Positions 20,931 through 33,700 of a DNA stretch of 64,000 bases are shown here, piece by piece. Position numbers and translations under genes: made by a program. Origin of the DNA: Halocafeteria seosinensis (lineage: Eukaryota; Sar; Bigyra; Bicosoecida); NCBI GenBank assembly GCA_001687465.1, contig LVLI01000308.1, positions 1-64,000 on the forward strand. The letters are read 5' to 3'. Each line of letters starts with the position of its first letter. Positions within the stretch are counted from its first letter, which is position 1. The notes under the pieces were generated by a model that searched no databases, was not told the origin of the DNA, and saw nothing but the letters and a program-made list of their open reading frames with translations.

Positions 20931-21596
20931 ATGACGTTGCTCCTATACAGACGAAGACCCTTCGAAGCACAGACAGTGTTCTTGCTAGCCGTCTTAATGG
21001 TAGCACTTGTTCGCTGTCACTGTGTACGACTTGATGGACTGGCGGACGTAGCAACGGACTTTCGCCATGGGAAAGCGGACCGTGCCGGTGACATGTACGG
21101 GGCTGAAACAAGGGCTACCGACTACAGTGATAGGTATTGCGGCATTGATGCTAATGATTGCTGTAGTTTTAAGTAAGTCTGATTCTTGAAAAAATGTCAC
21201 TTGTGCTCTCGGAATGACTTAGATGGCGGTATGTACTTCGCCTGATTCTTGCAGTGCTTTGTCGGAAGGTAACACAGCTAGGAGCGAGATGGGTGTTTCC
21301 CATAGCAAACCACCCGATAGTGAACAAGGTATTGATCCCTGCGACACTGGACCTACGTACCGGTATGCCAAACGCTGGGTCGGCATCGATCTAAGACCGC
21401 CCAAGGAATCAGTGAATATGTTGGGAACTAGTGTTATTGATGATGCGGAACTCTTCGAAAACTTGTAAGTTTCTCATTACAGGAAAGTCAAAGTGACAGT
21501 TTACTACGTGAGCACTGTGACCCAGACTCTTAGACAACAATTATCAGGTTAGCACTAACAAATTCCACCTGGAGTCCAGGAACCTTGAAGGGGTAG
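20931..21596 (+). CDS. short secreted LRR-like protein, related to the 5' end of the giant gene
   Basis: Proposed exons: 20931-21172, 21255-21464 and 21548-21596, giving 166 residues. The first exon encodes a signal peptide (hydrophobic core VFLLAVLMVALV) and then a Cys-containing segment (CGIDANDCCSF). The second ends in VGIDLRPPKESVNML and DDAELFENL, which aligns by eye with IDFSDHNLTAIEENAFDDI of the neighbouring giant gene. Both use a phase-2 intron. The third exon is the weakest part: the acceptor is ordinary and the frame closes after 16 codons at TAG 21594-21596. Alternatives are that these exons splice into the giant gene, or that this is a truncated duplicate of its 5' end. Confidence 0.4.
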
Positions 21597-21766
21597 CTCA
21601 AACTGGCTGCTCATTAGGGGATAGCATCCCTAGTGTATGCAGTTGGGTGTACATGCAATCCCCAACGCCAACGAAGAAATATTCGCGGTACTCGAGAAAG
21701 CAATTTTCTAACACTCTTAGGGATGCTTCGAGGGCGAAACGAGCACACCTGCCGCTTTGCTCCATT

Positions 21767-24700
21767 ATGTTGTTTAGGTTTTTCTTGTTAAACCCGACAA
21801 TTTCACCAACAACGCGACTTTTGTTCACTCCTTCTAGCAGAAAGTCAACAAAGTCGTTCTTTATCCTTATATTGCTGGTTGCCTCATTTAGTGCTTTGGT
21901 AGGAGTTGAAGGGGTGACCGAACTAAATATAAGCACATGCTGCGAGTGCAAGAAAGAGTCAGATGGGAGCGATATTGATTGTGATGAAGTCGGGACTCCC
22001 AAGATTCTGATACATTGCAATTGCGATACTGGTGATAGTAATACGAACAGCATGTAAGTTCTAATTAGTTCAGTTGCATTTCAGGAGATTTTTTGCATGT
22101 CTATAGTGGTTCATGCTTTGTCTGTTACAGCGATTTTAGTGACCACAACCTAACTGCGATTGAGGAGAATGCTTTCGACGACATCCAATGTGATGGAAGT
22201 TCTTGTAACATAGAAGTGATGTATGTGCCGGTGCCGATGCAGGACCGACCAATTCCCGGTATTATTTAGTTTCATGATTGTGCCTGCTGCAGTCATCTTG
22301 AGGGTAACAGTCTAAGGACACTGCCTGACGATCTATTTAAGAAGTTGTTGGATTCGTTGGTCGAATTGTACGCTTATTGCGCCGTCCTCGTTTGTGGCTA
22401 TGACATTTTTACCATACACTGGCACCGCAGACGGCTAAATTCGAATAACTTGGAAAACATACCCAGGGATAGCTTTATTACAGACAGTGGTAATCTTCAA
22501 TGCTTCGACATTCTGTAAGTGTTGCTTGATTTTGATAACTAAAGACCCAGAATGTTCACAAGTTTTCCGTTGTTCAGCCATTTGGATGAAAACCCTGGAT
22601 ATGACCAATCAAACTGTGGACAATCCTTCACGGAATTTGAAGTGGTTGCTGAAACTGACAGTAGTGGTTGCACATCAGTAGAATTTTGTGCTTACGTAGC
22701 CACCCCAACTCCTTCTCCAACGGGCACACCAACCAGTTCTCAGTCCTCGACTGGGACGCCTTCCAACACAGGTACTCCCACGCAGACATCAACTCCTTCG
22801 TCCACAGTCACGCCTACTGGTTCCAGCACGTCAACTCCAAGTGAGACACCTACCACAAGCAACACAGGCACTCCTTCACAAACTGGAACTCCTTCCGTTA
22901 CTGGAACTCCGTCTCAGACTGGGACTCCGACTCCTTCGGAGACCATGACTGGCACACCGTCTGTAACGGCAACGTCCTCGGAGACTCCATCGACTACTAC
23001 GACTGCTACTATTTCTCCGGGGTTTCTCATACCCTGTAACTTTTTACTCGATTTGCCCCAGCATGAACCTAACCACGGGCGTGAGTGTAGTTTTGACGAC
23101 CGATTTCTGTTAGTACCTGAAGGTGAAAGCTGCTACTTGGAAGAGGGTGTGTATGAGACAGATATTATGTGTATTGCCGGCAATCTCACAATTCTAGGGA
23201 ATGCCACTATTCGGGCGCAACGCCATATGCATGTTCTGGAAGGGGGGATTATTGATGGGTTAGGCCGCGGACGGGAGGCAGGAACTTACGATCCTCTTTG
23301 TGCTCCTGTAATCTCTGATGAGTCATGTGGTGGAGGAAATGGAGGAGATGGAGCTGGCGGCTGCCATGAGGGATGCGGAGATTTTATGTATCCGCGTCAT
23401 CCTGGCAACGGTGGTTTTGGGAGTTCCGCTGGTGCCGGCGGAGCAGCGTTGACCCTCCAAGCTAATGAGACCGAGGAAACATTTATCCAGATCGATGGAG
23501 ACGTTACAATGGATGGTTCTGCTGCTCTCACTGGGAAGAGTGGTGGAGGTGCTGGAGGTTCTTTTCTTGCGATTACCTCTAGGTTCGAGGGAATGGGGAC
23601 AGTGAGTGCGAACGGAGGTGATGGTGGTCCGGATGATGGAAGTGGTGGAGGCGGTGGCGGTCGAATCTCTGTCTTTACCCTAGACTATCCCTTTTCCGGG
23701 GCTCTACGTGCACGTGGAGGAAATACAGGTGTTGCTGGTGCGCCGGGAACTATTTTCTTACAGAACATATCAATGTCAAGTTTGGCACTTGGAGTGCGGC
23801 ACGAAGGTACACCATCCGGGCTGTTTACCCGAATCGTTTCGGCTAGCGGGGGAGTGAGGTATATAGATCATATGTCGTTGGGGGAGGATGGAAGAGTGTC
23901 GTTTGACGATGCCTTGAATGAGGAGCCGTCTCATGTAGTAGTTGACGTGTTGACTTGGTTCCCTAATGAACCAGCGCTCGTTCGCGCTGGACGCAACAGT
24001 ACTGCAACGTTCCTAGCTGATGGTATTGGGGGAGAGTCCAGTTGCTTTAACGCCTCTAACCTAAGCCTCCTTATAGCAGAGGAAGGCTCTTGCTCACTAC
24101 CGGTGTGCGTTCTAGCTGACAACGTTGAATGGACCGTCAACGGAACCCTCAAAGGGGTGTCAGTGTTGAGTCTAGACACCAGTGATCTGTATCTATCCTC
24201 CTCGGGTCAAGCCTTTGCGAGTGATGGTGCCGCGGCACCGGGATATTATTTGTTTGAGGAGATACACAGTGCAGCATCAACTATTCATTCTTTATCTTCA
24301 GGCATTGTAGTGGAAGCAACGGAAGACATCGTGCACTTATCACATGCATCTAGAATCCTTTTCAATGGGATCCTTCGGATTATAGCAGCCGGTACCTTCA
24401 GACTTGATGATGGGAGTGAGGTGAATGGGGCAGGCACAGGAAAGAGCGCGTCGAAAGCAATTTCCGATTGCACGGTTGCCGTTTGGCCTCAGGGTGGCGC
24501 TTATGGGGGATTTGAGGGTAATGGTACTCATGGCTCCTGTGGTTCCCTTGTGTGGCCCGTTCTACCCGGCAATGGTGGTGCTGGTGTCGACGAGGGAGGA
24601 AGCGGGGGAGGTTCTCTCCAAATCGAAGCTTTTGAGGTGATAATTGACGGCATCCTAAATTCGAATGGAGACGAGGGTTTATCTGACGAGTCGGACTGTA

Positions 24701-27700
24701 CCTCATCTGGTAGCGGCGGATCCGGAGGAAGCATTTTGATACAGACGGAAAACCTCAGCGGCAGCGGATATATGTCTGTGAATGGAGGTGATTCGGCAGC
24801 TTGCCCGTCTTCCTTCGGGTTTGTTCCAGCTGCTGGTTCTGGCGGAAGAATCGCCGTTTATACAATGAATGATTCGTTTGCGGGAATGATGCGTTCGTTG
24901 GGTGGTCACTCCAGAGGTAGCAGTGGATTGCCTGCGGCGGGCGCCGCAGGCACAGTCTATATGGTCCTTGCCGACGATTCGGAGAGTTTCAACAAAGTAA
25001 CCTCTGTTCAGAACCCGCGAGAATGTAGCATTTGTAACATGACTATCCGCTTGACAATTGACAATGACCATCGCTTTACTTGGGATGCCGATACAGGAGT
25101 TGTCACAGACCTGAAGAATGCTCCTGGAAAGCACCTCTCATTTGATCGCTTGAGCATCATGGGAGGGGCCCATGTCTCTTTGGAATCCACCGGGATTAGA
25201 AAATCTTCCTTTGGAGTTGCTGAGCTCAGCGGAGATCGTACGGGAAGCATCTCTGTGCGTAACGTATCACAACTGGTCTTCACGGCTCCACGTCAGCGCT
25301 TCGAGCGTTTCACGACAAATATCACCCGAAAGTTTGCTGACGGAGTGTTCTCCCATACACTAACACAATCGCTGCTGATACTTGAGTCAGTACTTGATCT
25401 CAGTGAGGCTCCTATGATATTTGTCCGCTCTGGTGGTAGCATTCACTTTCCTGCCATGACAGTGTTTTCTAGGCCAGTATTAACCCTTGAAAGGGATACG
25501 ATCGTGGATTTTCAGGATGTGGTGTCTACGGGAAACTTCTCTTTGACTCTTGACCAGTTTAGTCGGAGCAGTAATCTAGGACAGGGTGAGTACTCCTTGG
25601 GTGAAGTGCAGCTGATGGACTACACTCGAATATATCTGAGCGAGGTCGAAAAAGTGAAGGCTACGTCTTGGGAAATGCTGGACTACACTACTGTTTTGTT
25701 CGACAACCATTTTTCTCCCTATTTGCAGCTGGATATCTTGCGATCCGTCAGTTTAAGCGAGAATGCCTCATTTCTTGGTATTGGAGGTGGTATGTTGAGC
25801 AATGAGAGCGAACCATTTGACTCTTGCGGAGACTCAACGCAACCGCAAGGATCGGGTGGCATTCATGCTGGGTTCGGTGGGAAATCACGTATAGATACCA
25901 CTGTTGCTTGCGGTCACTACGAGCGCCCGTCTAATAGAGGAAGCGGTGGAAGATCAATTGCTGACGCAAATGGAGGCGCCGGAGGTGGCAGTCTACTGCT
26001 TTTTGCCAATGGAACAAGAGGTTCATCTGTTGTGGTTGACGGGGTGTTGGATGTTAGTGGTGAGGACGGGCTGATTGCTTCAAGTGGTGATCATGGCAGC
26101 GGCGGAGGAGCAGGGGGTAGCTTATTCCTCGTTACCTATTTGCTGGGAGGAAGTGGCGTCATATCGGGAAACGGGGGAATAGGAGCAGAAGCCGACGCAA
26201 GCGGCGGAAGTGGCTCTGGAGGCCGAATATCACTAGTTGCCAGTGAACATTCAGCGTTCGAAGGGACTCTGGAAGCAATAGGAGGAGGAGGTGCACATCC
26301 TGGCGGCGCAGGAACAATTTACGCTGAAGTTAATTCTACGGAAACTGTCACAAGAACCCTCCTTCTAGATAATGGAGGTAAGACCCGGGCAGACATCGAT
26401 GAGCTGAGTAGCGTGTCTACTCTTGGTATTGCAGACTCGGTCGAGCTGACTATCGACAAAGTAGAAACAAAGGGTGGGTCTCATTTTGCGCCGTCGCTGC
26501 CTCGACACCCTTTAGATGTGATTAATGTGCTGGTTGGATCTTTCGACGGAGATGGGATAAGCCGGCTCTCTGTGTTCAACGGCTCTCAGATGTTTGTCTT
26601 CGGAGTCGACAAGGAGGGAGCCATTGATGGCCCTCTGTGGCCTGCAGAAGTAGAAATAGAAACAGGATCTGCATTTCGAACACTACGTCTGGAACGAAGT
26701 TTTGCTACATCTGGTCTTCACGTGGACGACCTGGATGTCTTTGTTGAGCGCGACGGGGCCCTTACTCTACCGGAAAATAGCACGTTCGAAGACAATTTCG
26801 TTGACATCAATGGGAAGATTTCTGGTACCACAAACCTTCATTTGGCTCATAATACTGTGTTGACGCTTGAAGGGTCTTCGTCGTATGGCTTTGGTGATGT
26901 GCTACTGACTGGAAATGCAACGCTAGTATTACATAATATCAGGAGTGTGAGCGCTCGCTCGTTCGACTTACGAGATCTCAGTACTATCAAAATTGTTAAC
27001 AATGAGTCAGAAGGCATAACGTTTGAGAGTGCCAAATTCTTCAAGGTGGGTGCAGGCGCAGCTGTTGTTGCTGATGGAGGTGGTATGGCTGCCGACACTG
27101 TGGATCCCAATTCAGACTGCGAGGCTGCATCCTCCGGCAATGTATACGCCACACGGGGTGCTGGAGGGTCACTTGCAGGTCGCGGTGGACTATCACTTAG
27201 TGGATCCTGTGGTATCTTCAACAATTCGGATCTTCGGGGCAGTGGAGGAGAGAGCATTTTTTCAGTCCGAGGAGGTCGGGGTGGTGGGTCTATATCCATT
27301 GTTGCTGGTTCTGCCGATGGTCTGGTTCAGGTCAACGGGGTAGTCTCATGCGAGGGAGAAGCAGGCTCTTCTAATGGCACGGTATCCAGCGGAGGAGGCA
27401 GCGGTGGTAGCATCGTTGTAGTGGCTCATAGAGTCATCGGTAGCGGTAACATGAGTGTCAGAGGTGGCGCCGGGGGTGGTGCAGGTGACGTTATTGGTGG
27501 CTCAGGTTCTGGTGGCCGAATTAGTGTTTACAGCAACATAACTGATTTCGAAGGAGAATTGATAGCGTTATCCGATGGAGTTCATCCTGCCTCTCCTGGG
27601 GTGATATTTGTCGAACAAGGGATACTTGGTACTGGGACCTTGACGACCTCTGGGCAATCTTGTACTAGCGACGATTGCTTACACGAAGTGTCTTTGGACA

Positions 27701-30700
27701 GCACGTCTTATTACGGAAGACCTATATCCACGATGAACGTTAGCGTCGCTCTGCTGAAGCTGTTACCTTCTGTGGAGGAGGATCTCTCTCCTTACGCCCT
27801 TGTAGCCACTGACACTGATGTGCGGCTATTGTGCGAAGATTGCTCTGCTTCCTCTTTCACAAGTTTGGAGTTAAGGGGCGTATCGACACTCAAGTTTGTC
27901 CCGACTTTAGACGAAATTCTGACTATGAGTCTTACTTTCTCTGATTTCATTGTGGTGGATGATGAAAGTGTAATCGATGTATCAGGGCAAGGATTCCTCA
28001 GCGAAGAGGCGGACGCGGAATGTGGCGTAAGCTCTGATGGTAGTGGTGGTAGCTATGGGGGCCAGGGGGGCGAATCCTCGCCGGCACCTTGCGGCAATCT
28101 GTCCCATCCTATCATAGCTGGTACAGGCGGCGGAGGTGGATTTAATGGAAAAGCAGGTGGTCGAGGTGGTGGCGCTCTAGTGTTGAACGGAAACTCTTCC
28201 ATGACACGTGTAACGCTGAACGGTCAGATCCTTGCTAATGGCGCTAATGGTACAGTTGTCAGCAATGCCTCGGAAGCCGGAGGGGGTGGAAGTGGGGGTA
28301 GCATATTGGTTCTCACTCACACTCTTCAGGGACACGGGAACTTCCACGTTGACGGGGGAAATGGTGTATCGAACAGTGGAATGCTCTTTGCTGGTTCTTC
28401 CGGAGGAGCTGGTGGCCGAATAGCTTTGTACTCAGATAATTCTGTAGACTTCTCTGGTAACGGTTCCAGCAAGGGAGGTAGCGGAGACGGCATCGACAAG
28501 ATTGGCACAGCGGGTACGGTCTTGCTTGCCTCTCGGAACTCCTCATGGGGTGGCTCCGTTGAGAATCAGCGCTTGTTTCGCCTAGAGGTTGATAACTCTC
28601 GAGCATCTTATGGGAGCAGTTTTCTTACTTTACTTCCGAATGATACTGTTGAGTATTTGTTCGACCAGCTGTATCTTGCAGGAGGGAGCAGATTTGGTAT
28701 CATGCCACCCGTTCGGCTACCGTATCAGCCAACCGGTATAGCTTTGACTCTTAGAGAATTCTCTGGAGATGGAAGTGGCCGTCTTGAAGTGGGGAAGGAT
28801 ATTGATATCAGTATTCTTGGACCCGACGATAGTAACGTAACCGCACATCACCCTTACACACGGATATCGACTGAAGGTTCCGAACGTTCATGGCGCCTGA
28901 GTCGCACTACAAGTAAATGGATTGCCCATTCATTTCAGTTAGACTTTGCTGATGTATTAGTAGAAGAAGAGGGGTCCCTGTTTTTGCCTCAAAATACTAC
29001 TTTGCTGCGGCATCGAATGGATATATTTGGTCATATCGGCAATTCCGAAAACTTGCGAATAGGGACCGGTGGTTGTGTAAAACTTTCGGGGAAAGGTGGT
29101 TTTGACCGAGATCATATAGGCACATACGTATTTGACGAGTTACTGCTGTACGGAGATGGGGAACTACATTTGGATGGCGTTCACAGTATCAATAGTTCGT
29201 CTGTGGAGCTAGAAGGTGGTACTTCAGTCGTCAGTGAGAACTGGGATACGTTTGGTGTCCAGATTTTTATCGATGAGTACTTCATTATTCGGGAGGGTGC
29301 AGAATGGAGTGCAATTGGATTTAATGAGTCGTTTGACCAGCTAATTGAAGACTGTTCACTGCCGTCTCCAGGAAGCGGTGGCACGTATGGTGGCACCGGT
29401 GGGCTAGCCAATGCTCCACCCTGTGGCGAATTTGATGCTCCGTTTAGATTAGGTGTACCAGGAGGCTCGGTTGGACGCAACGGTACACGCGGCGGTGGTG
29501 GAATCTTCATCTTGGGATTTGACGACGATACAGATCTTAGTATAGTCGTTGATGGAATAGTTGACGTGAGTGGGGAGGCTGAATCCCTGGATGGTCAATC
29601 AGGGGGTGGAAGTGGAGGAAGTGTCTACCTGTCCGGTAAGTCTGTATCCGGAAGTGGTGTGATTGAAGCATGCGGAGGGGACTCGCGAAGCTTTGGAGCG
29701 GGCAGCGGTGGAAGAATTGCCATTAGAGGCCGCGATAGCGTTTCTTTTGACGGTACCATATCGGCGTTTGGAGGGGACTCTCCTGTTGCACCAGGCTCTG
29801 CTGGTACTATACTAACTGAGATTACGGCAACCGGAACGGCGAAAGTAGTCATCGACAACAAAAATATCATATCCGCGAATAACAGCTTAACTGCTTTGAG
29901 TCGCTCGCTTCGCACCGAGTACAGCATATCTGAGCTAAGTTTGGTGAATAACTCCCGTTTGCAATGGAGTCTTCGTGAGTATGTTCCTTCGGTGCTCGTC
30001 AAGGGCTCTCTAACAGTTTCCTCTGGAAGCATTCTGGATGTTGAAGCGAATGGCGATTTTGTTGGTGAATTAGAGTTCACTGGAGACGTTTTCATTCGCT
30101 CTTCCCTGAACTTGCAGAACGTCAGTCGGGTAACCTCCCAAAGTTTGGAAATTTGTGGATCAAATGGGCGCGTTTTTGTGTCTTCACCTTCGTCAGTGCT
30201 CACACTTGAAGCCTCTGCCATGGTTAAAGTGTGCGAAAATGCTTCAATTGAAGGCACTGGAGGAGGCAGTAGTTTTAATGCTCTTGGCGACTGCTCCGTT
30301 AGTCCTCCTGGAATTGGGGGAAGTTACGGTGGACGTTCACTGAATGGAACCTCACCCTGCGGTGATTTCACTCTTGAGGAGGTAATCCCTGGTATTGGCG
30401 GAGGCTCTTATCCTATCGATGCTATGTCTAATGGCGGTCGAGGCGGGGCTGCTCTTCGAATCGTTGCGAATGTTACTGGTATGTCGACAGTTATTGTCGA
30501 CGGGAGCATAAACTTACAGGGTACCGGTGGGAACAATGGAGGAGGGAGTGGCTCAGGTGGTAGCCTTTCGGTCGATTGCGATATATTTACGGGAAGTGCA
30601 ACTGGCTTCATCACAGCAGAAGGAGGTGTAGGTCAGTTTTCGGGGGGAGCAGGAAGCGGAGGACGACTGGCGTTTTATGCAAAGAAGGAAAACAATTTCG

Positions 30701-33700
30701 AAGGGGCGGTTCGCAGTTATGGGGGTAATGACGAACATGGCATGCAAGCCGCTGCAGGAACAGTGTATTGGCATGTTGGCCCGCGCGATGTCTTTAACCA
30801 GTCTACCGTTATAGTTGACAACAACATTTTGTTCGATGCTCCGGACTTCGATGATCCTAGGTACACGTGGCTCTCTGGAACATGTTATCCCGTATTTTCA
30901 GTGAACGAGGTAATTGTGAGGAATTCAGGCAGACTCGAGTTCGGCGATTTGCTTGACATGGATTGTGAAAGTGATGTACTTCTTACTGGTTCTGTTTCGT
31001 TTTTGGACCACTCCCAAGGGAGATGGCTTTTGAACGGTACCAACGGTAGAAATAGGTTTGAACTGGAAGGAGACCTGCTAGTGTCATCAGAGTCGTCAAT
31101 CTTGCTTCATGATATGGACGTTTTCAGGGGTAACAACGCAACAATAAGCGACGATAGCCATGTGTTCATTTCCAATGTTGGAACCAGGGGAACTCGGTTT
31201 TCGTTTAACTCGGGCTTCAAGGTTGATTTGACGTCTTCCGTACGAGGCGACGGATTCGGCTTTCCAGGAGGCAGCTCTAACCGCATTGCAGGGTGCTCAC
31301 TTGGGTCAATGAAAGGAAGCGGGGGTAGTTTTGGAGGGCGCGGAGGCCGTGGAGGAAGTTTCGGATGCGGTGCTGTGGACGATACCTTCTTGAGAGGTAG
31401 TGGGGGACGCGATGGTTCTAATTCGGCCGTCTCGGGTGGTGCGGGAGGTAATGGTATCGGAATTTCTGTAGACCTCAGCAAGGGTGTAATGGAAATTGAT
31501 GGTGTCATTAGTATGGATGGTCTTAATGGATTGGACTCTGTTGGTGTTGCTGTGGCTGGAGGTGGTGGAAGTGGAGGGAGTATCACTCTTGTTGGTGCCT
31601 ACCTCCGAGGCTCTGGCCGCCTATCCTCGTCTGGTGGTGATGGAGGAGCAAACACTGATAACGTTGAGCTAAGTGGTGGAGGTGGAAGCGGAGGACGTGT
31701 ACATCTCCGCGTAGTTGATGCTGGAGATTTTAATGGACGTGTGGAAACGATTGGAGGATACGTTGATGCGGGCAATGCTCCTAGATTTCTTCTAGGCGCT
31801 GCGGGAACTTCCTTTTGGGAAACCGGGGAGATAATAGTCGGCAGTGTTGATTTGGATGAAGTCCCCGCAGGGGAGTATCGGAAGGTTGTGATAGACAACG
31901 GGGACCAAATAACTTTTCGTGTGGATGATTTTTCTGAAGAGGAATGGAATCCTTCCCGGTTAAGTTATCCGGAAGCCCAGTCGTATTCTTTGAATTCTAC
32001 AGTTATCAAAGGCACATCACGTCTGTTCATAGATGCATCAGCAAGTGGAGTCTTGGTCGGCCGAGACATTACAGTTGAGAACGGGTCTCGTTTGGATATT
32101 ACAGGCTCTCCGGACTTTGCTATCGGTAACATTTCAATTACGGGGGAGCTTACGTTCCACCCAACGAGCTCTGCCTCTTTGAGAGATGTACGCAGTGTGA
32201 GTGTAGGATCAATGACTATCGGGAAGGGCTCTATCGTTCGAGCTTTGAACCACCACTCACCGGGTTTGGAAGTGTTCACGACGGATACTTTCCGATTGGA
32301 CCAAGAGGCGGTCCTTGATGGTAGTGGTGGTGGTGTGATGGAGGATATAAGATTTATCGGTGATTGTAATGTGTTAGATAACTCCAGTGCTGGGGCAAGC
32401 TATGGGGGAGTAGGCGGTGGAGCTGCGGCGGTGCCATGTGGGCGTTTCGACAGTGCTTTGCTTCGTGGAATCCGGGGCGGATCAACGGGCCTGAGCAAAG
32501 GTGGAGCCGGCGGCAATCACATATCCATTACAGTGGAAACAGCCGTAGTCAACGGAAATATTAACGTGAATGGATACCCGGGTCAGGAAGATGCCACTGG
32601 AGGGAGTGGTGGTGGCAGTGGAGGGAGTGTAGTTTTGGATGCTTGGGAGATTTCAGGGTCTGGTAAGGTTCTTGCTGATGGAGGTGGTAGTGGCGGATGT
32701 AGTGAGGGATCTTGCGAGCTTGAGGCCGGTAGTGGCAGTGGTGGACGTATTGTTTTAAAATCCGCGATTCTGAGTGACAGTTTTGCCAGTTCTGCGGTGG
32801 GTGGAAGCACAGGCATTCCTGGAAGCGCCGGTACACTGATGTATTGTAGTTTGCCGTCCTGCAGCAATCGCAGAACTATTATCAACAATTCTGATAATAA
32901 GGCGCCCGGTCATACTGCACTTTCAGGGCAACGCGACTCCTCATACTCAGTCGGGCAGTTGAGCGTTTCGCACGGCAAGCTACGAATTGAGCCTCCAAGG
33001 GGTGGCGCTCGTCTTGTAGGTAGCGTAGATGTGCACTCCCGAGGAAATCTGGAGCTAACGAGTGAAAGGCAAGTAGACATAGATGGGGAGTTCGATATCA
33101 CCGAATCTTTAACTGTTGACGGCACTGGCAGTGTAGTCATACTGCGGGAAATCGTATCGCTCGCTGTTGGATCTTCTATTGGTATAACGGAAGGAGCTGT
33201 AGGCACTTTTTCGAATCATCGCTCTTCCGGATTAACTGTCTCAGCAAACGATTCTATAACTGTAGACGGTATGAGTTTCGTGAGTGGAGATGGAGGAGGG
33301 TTCATGGCTGGCCTCGCCGATGGCAATGCCGGATGCGGTTCTGCTTCAGATGGTAGTGGAGGCAGTCATGGAGGCTCATCGGCCAATGGTCCTCGTCCTT
33401 GTGGATCGTTTGATAACCCATTGCTCCGAGGCTCCGGTGGTGCTGGCGTGGGTTCAAATGGACTTGGGGGCGCAGGAGGCGGGGCATTAGTCTTGAACTC
33501 TTCAGTGGGAATACACGTGGAGGGAAACATCACGTGCGATGGAAATGATTCCCTACTAAGCGGTGGAGGGGGTGCTGGTGGAAGTATCCTTGTCAAGTGC
33601 AATAGCTTGTCGGGCAGTGGCGTCCTCAGTGCCAACGGTGGTATAGGACAAGAAAGTGGTTCTGCTGGGGGTGGTGGTCGCATTGGAATAATCACAAGTG

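Noticed and set aside
22552-22577. Giant frame starting at the ATG at 22552
   Set aside because: The sequence before 22578 is a typical pyrimidine tract ending in TTGTTCAG, and the LRR pattern continues from the upstream exons in the same phase.
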